Assembly (NCBI GenBank): GCA_051453625.1
Contig: JBOZIK010000001.1
Location: forward strand, 205,579,404-205,643,403
Direction of reading: 5' to 3'
Length of the DNA: 64,000 bases
Source of the DNA: Welwitschia mirabilis
Taxonomy: Eukaryota; Gnetophyta; Gnetopsida; Welwitschiales
The position numbers and the translations under genes were made by a program. This document shows positions 59,195 through 64,000 of this stretch, in pieces. Under the pieces are notes generated by a model. It saw nothing but the letters and a program-made list of their open reading frames with translations. It was not told where the DNA came from and did no database searches. The first letter of the stretch is position 1. Each line of letters starts with the position of its first letter.

Positions 59195-60570
59195 GATTGT
59201 ATCTAATTTTTACAATTTATAAACTAAGGTTTACATTATAGTAGAGTCTTGATGTTATTTTTTTCACAGGGATAAATTAAGATAGAGAAATAAATAGTCA
59301 TGACAGAAACTTCTCTAACTTATAAGAATTCAAAACAAACCAAAACTTGAGATTAAGATGAGACGAGCTTTAATGTCAAAGGTAGGGAAATGAGTTAATG
59401 CTAAAGATGTAACCTAAATCATCCAATAGAAAAAACTTAGCTTTAATAACATATTGTAAATTTATGAAATAGACCTTAGATTATCAAGTCATTATGGCTC
59501 ATATTATGGTAATATAATTTCATCTAATACATGAGTGATGGTGAATATATTAGTCACATTAGTATTTGATATTCTAATATAAGCATGAAAAGTAGGAATG
59601 AAAATGCATAAAAACCATTAAATTATATGACTATAATCAAGAAGTGCACTATAGATAATTACAGAAAAAAAAAAGTACTTAATAATGTAGTCCCATTCAA
59701 GTGTTAAAAGTAAAATGCTAATTGCAATTAAAAATCAACAATGAGTAACTACTTCTATTTCATGAAAAATAAGGAATTAAACTACATTGAATAAATAAAA
59801 TTACTCTAATATAAACTCATTAAAGCTAGCCTTAAAGATAGCTTGTTCCTAAATGAGAAGCTTAAAAAGACATGTAGATCATAGATGTTCTAAAAATTTC
59901 AACTATATTACTAGCCAAAGATCGTTATAAATGAGGGTTCTTAGCCATTTTTATAAGTAAATATAGGACTAACACTTTTACAACCACATATTTTGTAGAG
60001 TTTGATGTTGTAACTACTTGACTACATAATTAGAAATCAATTATTTCCATAAGATGACTATAAAACATAGCTCTTGAAGTATTTTTCTTCAAAGGATTAC
60101 TAGCATCAATGGCCTAGATGGTGACACTGAAATTTTCTACTGAATTATCTCCAAATTTTATTATGTCATTCAAAATATAGCATATTACTTGAAATTATCT
60201 TAAGGAAATGCATAAATTTACAAATTACATTTAAAATAGCAAAAGACATACTTTTATGATAAAATGGTTATTTTAATATCTTCGCCTAAGCTAAATTGAT
60301 CTAATATATTTGGTATGAATGTCAATTCTTACATGTTATCACACTACTAGACTTTTTCTAGACTCTTATCAAATAAACATGAAAAAATGATTAACATGGA
60401 AAATGTCTAAAGAAAAACATTCAAGTATGAGAATGATTTAACTTATAAAACTTTTTAATCAATGTTTAAAAAATAAGGCATCAAAATCAGAAACATCCTT
60501 TGAAAAATGGATTCCATACCTCCTAACAAAAAGTGAACTTTATCATTAAATTTTAAAAAGATAGAAAAGT
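59195..60570 (-). repeat. Diverged LTR-like sequence of the array family
   Basis: Block order matches subfamily I: CACAGGGATAAATTAAGATAG near 59266, the promoter-like block near 59934-59956, a GCTAAATTGATC-type block near 60289 and CCATACCTCCTAACAAAA near 60514. More diverged than the copies at 14-40 kb. No primer site recognised below it. Confidence 0.5.
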
Positions 60571-62620
60571 TTTAATCCAATTTTTGAAAACATGTCAATG
60601 CTTAAAAATAAACATTTTTATTACATGTCTTTTTATTATAATTACAAAATAATAAGACACTATAATGCAAAATTTAAACTATCATGCATACAAGGGAAAA
60701 AAATGCAATTCTAACTAAATTACTATTTATAAGAAATTGTTCTTTCTAGTTTTTCATCAATTTAATGCTATTTGTATGAGATGGGCTATCATCATTTATC
60801 AATCTTCTTCTTTTTTTTCTGTAATTTGTCGATTCAAGTCTTATGTTCTTTTGGCATGTGTTCAAGAAATGTTTGAACAGAAGAGGAATAGGGAGAATGT
60901 GAAGCATGAGTAAAGGAGAAAAATAATAAGAAGGAGAAGTTTCTCAAGTAGGCTCTTCATCTTTGTGATGAGCTATTGGAGGTACATGTAAAAGTAACAT
61001 AAGGTGAATTAATACAAAGAGGAGAGGGAACATGCTGTATTTCTTCTTCTTATTTTAGGTACTATTATTCTTCATGTTGCTCATGATATTGCCTTAAAAT
61101 TCATTTTATTTTTCTATCCTTTTCAACTTGAATTATTTTTTAGGAAGTAATGGCTTTAATGTAAGCCCTTTCCTAGTCTTTACAATCTAAGGTTTGGTAT
61201 AGGTTATTGTACATGATGTTAAAAATAGGGTAAGATAATAAAAGATTACTTTTGTGTCCTACATAACTGATGATAGTCTTTAAAAAAAATTTCATAATGA
61301 TAAAATATTAATTCTCTTGGATAATTTTAAAAAGATCTAGGTGGCTATTATAGGCCTCTATAACATGAGAAGTGGATAGCACATTACAAATGAAAAAAAT
61401 AAAATAAAAAGATTTTTTTTTTAAGCAAACATTTACAAGGTAAGGATCCTTCTCCATTAGATGAATATTCTACATCTAAGGCATGATAATAATATTTTAG
61501 ATTTTTAACTAACTTAAATGAAAAATTCTTTGAATTTTCCACTACTAAAACAACTTAAAATAAGACTAAGAAAATTTAAAAGAAAGTGTGGGGTATATGA
61601 GATTGAATTACTTAGGAGATATTAATCATCAAATAAATAATTTTATAAACTTCAGGCAACTATTTAGGATAATAGAATGTATTAGCCTCTTTTAGCAAGT
61701 AGTTTTATCCTCTGATTTAAATCCTTGCTAAGTAGAATGGATTGTACATGTTTAAAATTGAACCAAGAATTCCTTCTTTAATAAAGGATTCTTGTTTGTT
61801 ACTAATTTTTCCTAAAAAGGAAAAAATAAAATAGATAAGAGATAGAAGAATGGTAGAAAAAAGAAGAGAGGAAAGTGAAAAAACACTCAATATTAGGATT
61901 AAAATATGAACTAGAAATGAAATTTATATGAAAGGTCACCAAAGATGGACTAAAAACTGAATAAAACAGGCTTAGCCTCTAGCATAGTAAACTGATAAAC
62001 ATGAAAAAATTTTGTAACAAAAATATGAGCATTGTTTAAGATGAAATAATAGTGGCACTAATTAAGGTAGGTGGTGTTACCTAGTATTTTTAGAGGAATA
62101 GCTCATGTTTTGGCTGAAGGATGGAAGAAAACATGGAAGAATGGTTTAGCACATAGTAATAGTAAAATCATAAAATTGGTTTTAGGGTTTTATAGAAGTA
62201 AGGATAAATAAGAACCATAGAATTTTCTAATTTTATTAATGGCTTGGATTTATTATTCATTGATCAAGGCATGATTTAAAGGATCGTTCCATAATAAACA
62301 AAATTATAGTTTCAGATGTATTTTCTCATAAAATAAGATGGTGAACTTAGTAATGCAAATGGGTAAAATAAATTTAAAATGTAATGTGAAATAAACTTCA
62401 ACTATAAACCTTATGAATGAAAAAGAAAAAATATCTAGGTTAGTGGCCTCTTTATGAAAAATTTTATATATTTTATTTTTATTTTAATGGATTAAAATGT
62501 CTAGCAAGTAAAATTCCATTAAGTAAACTTGTCAAAATTTAAAAATTAGTAAATAAATTTTTAAATACAAATGTTAAGGAAAGTGTGCATTAAAAATTTT
62601 TCAATTCACACTTTTTCTTT
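60570..62620. other. Gene-free AT-rich stretch
   Basis: No recognisable gene. Purine-rich between 60880 and 61030. Nothing else distinctive. Confidence 0.4.
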
Positions 62621-63000
62621 TCATAATTTACCTTTTCTATAATTATACATATTTCTTATTTTAAGCATTTGAATCATCTTGAGCATCTAGTATTATAACA
62701 TTTTTATTTTTCATTAGAATTAATCATGTAGTTTCTTAAAGAAATTAGTGTTGCATTACTAGTGAGCATTAATAGTCATAATGTAGTTTATTATGCCATA
62801 ACTAGATCTTTAGAGTTATATTACTAAGGAATGTTCATAGCCTTAATGTAGTTAACTAAATCTAATAATTTGATTAAAATAAAATATGCATTTAGAGAAG
62901 AAATATTATATTTTTTAAATTCTACTTCTTATATTTATGATTTTTTTAATGCATATAAGAGGGGTCATTGGCTCATTAGCCTAACTAAGAAATATTTGAT
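62620..63000 (-). repeat. Distal LTR segment of the array family
   Basis: Matches 16900-17260, 25700-26100 and 32050-32450: ends with a GGGGTCATTGGCTCATTAG-type block. Adjacent to another LTR-like start at 63010, so two family members abut here. Confidence 0.5.
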
Positions 63001-63009
63001 TAATTAACT

Positions 63010-64000
63010 TGTAGTATAATATCTGGATTTAAACTAAGTACAATACTTAATATCATTCTTCCTCAGGGATAACATTAGGTGTTGCCTAGAATTGCACTAA
63101 AATTAATCTTTAATGCAACTACAAAAAGAAAATAAAAGAGAAGAAGAGATGAAATTTATAATTGAGTTTGAACTTCATTTGAGAGAATGGGGAAGCAAAC
63201 TAGCTCCAAGGTATCACCAATTTGTCCTTTGCAATCATTAACTCCAAAGTTATCTAATTGTCTTCCTACAAAATAATAAAAACCATCAAGTGCTTCCTAT
63301 CCAATTCATGAGCTATAATCTCATTTACCATATGATAAATAACTAACACTTTAATCTTAAATAATAATAGAAGGTAAGATCTTGTAAACCACTCAAGATA
63401 TATGAAATTAAAATACTAAGTAATAAAGAGGAATTTACACAACTAAATTAAGGTTGATAATTAAAGAAGTTATCTAAGCATCTTAATTATGATATTACTC
63501 ATGAGTCAAGATCAAAGAAAAATAAGTTTTGCATTACAGAAAGAACAATTTTATAATAGAAGAAGAAAGAAGTAGGAAGGACTAATTAACAATTCTTAAA
63601 GACTAGCTCTCTCCCCTAAAGAGTTACTTAGAAATACATCACAAGTTGATGCTCTGAAGTCTCCAATTTTTCCAAGGCAAAGATGAATACAAAGAAGGAT
63701 TTAAGGCCCTTTCATAGGAAGAGATGGGGGTGAAGGGTGGTAACAAATTTTGGCTTATATCATTAGGTAGAATCCTTGTCATTTAGCATTAGGTACATAA
63801 GACTCTATATTATATTATTTGGTGGAGGCCATTAGGTAGCATTTAGTGGAGTTTTTATCATGTAGAGTTTGGTGGAGTCTTCATTATGATGAGTCCAATA
63901 TGTAGCCTTTTGTTATAAACCATATTTTGTAAGCTTTAATTAATAGAGTTTCTAAACTATGTAAAACATTTTTGATATCAATTCTAATGAAAATCCTTTT
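63010..64000 (-). repeat. LTR-like sequence, subfamily I, cut by the window edge
   Basis: Starts with TTTAAACTAAGTACAATACTTA and CAGGGATAAC-type blocks, includes the ATTTAAGGCCCTTTCATAGG promoter-like block (63699-63718). Continues beyond the window. Confidence 0.5.

Noticed and set aside
1-64000. CRISPR array, prokaryotic operon, rRNA genes or a bona fide tRNA gene
   Set aside because: No regularly spaced identical repeats, no ribosome binding site-ORF series and no conserved rRNA segments seen; the only tRNA-like string is the degenerate SINE-like fragment at 40430-40505.

Overview
This is AT-rich nuclear DNA from a repeat-rich plant genome, almost certainly a seed plant. I cannot name the species. 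The evidence is the content: decayed Ty3/gypsy and Ty1/copia LTR retrotransposons with primer binding sites of the plant Tat/Athila tRNA-Asp type, a plant-type LINE with a zf-RVT domain, a tRNA-derived SINE-like fragment, and no prokaryotic gene organisation. CpG is almost absent outside one 1-kb island. Old coding regions are full of stops of the TGG-to-TAG/TGA and CAA-to-TAA kind, as expected from long-term cytosine methylation and deamination. The scaffold has eight runs of N (13409-13514, 18192-18201, 23668-23710, 31001-31095, 32298-32355, 33874-34714, 46059-46572, 55645-56123).

Layout. 1-2700: no gene, probably the 3' end of the next element. 2700-8702: a minus-strand Ty3/gypsy element with gag, protease, RT, RNase H and integrase remnants in canonical order and a degenerate tRNA-Asp primer binding site, followed by a candidate 5' LTR. 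10080-14150: a minus-strand Ty1/copia element (RNase H, RT, integrase, gag-pre-integrase). 14329-31675: two head-to-tail copies of an 8.5-8.9 kb unit, each a mosaic of LTRs plus a gag-protease cassette on the minus strand without downstream pol; both carry the same lesion in the protease active-site motif. 31676-40050: a third, related minus-strand element whose LTR-side sequence is interrupted by a plus-strand LINE (about 32551-35117). 40050-41900: low-complexity sequence with a SINE-like fragment.

41940-54600: a plus-strand Ty3/gypsy element. Its RT-RNase H part (41940-43795) and its integrase part (from about 46905) are separated by a 3.1-kb insertion holding the only CpG-retaining, gene-like sequence in the window (about 44100-45180), then a long (AG)n tract with a gap and a G-quadruplex-type tract. 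The 3' part of this element (integrase, an unidentified ORF after integrase with a GT-AG intron, and the start of an LTR) is duplicated in tandem with a 3.8-kb period. 54600-59190 is AT-rich with no recognisable gene. 59195-64000 holds two more minus-orientation LTR-like copies separated by unassigned AT-rich sequence.

No intact protein-coding gene can be claimed. Every recognised coding region is a broken retroelement gene. The only candidates for host-derived coding sequence are three unrecognised ORFs in the CpG island and possibly a 161-codon ORF at 35438-35923. The history the sequence shows is layered: retroelements decayed by deamination, then nested insertion and large segmental tandem duplication.
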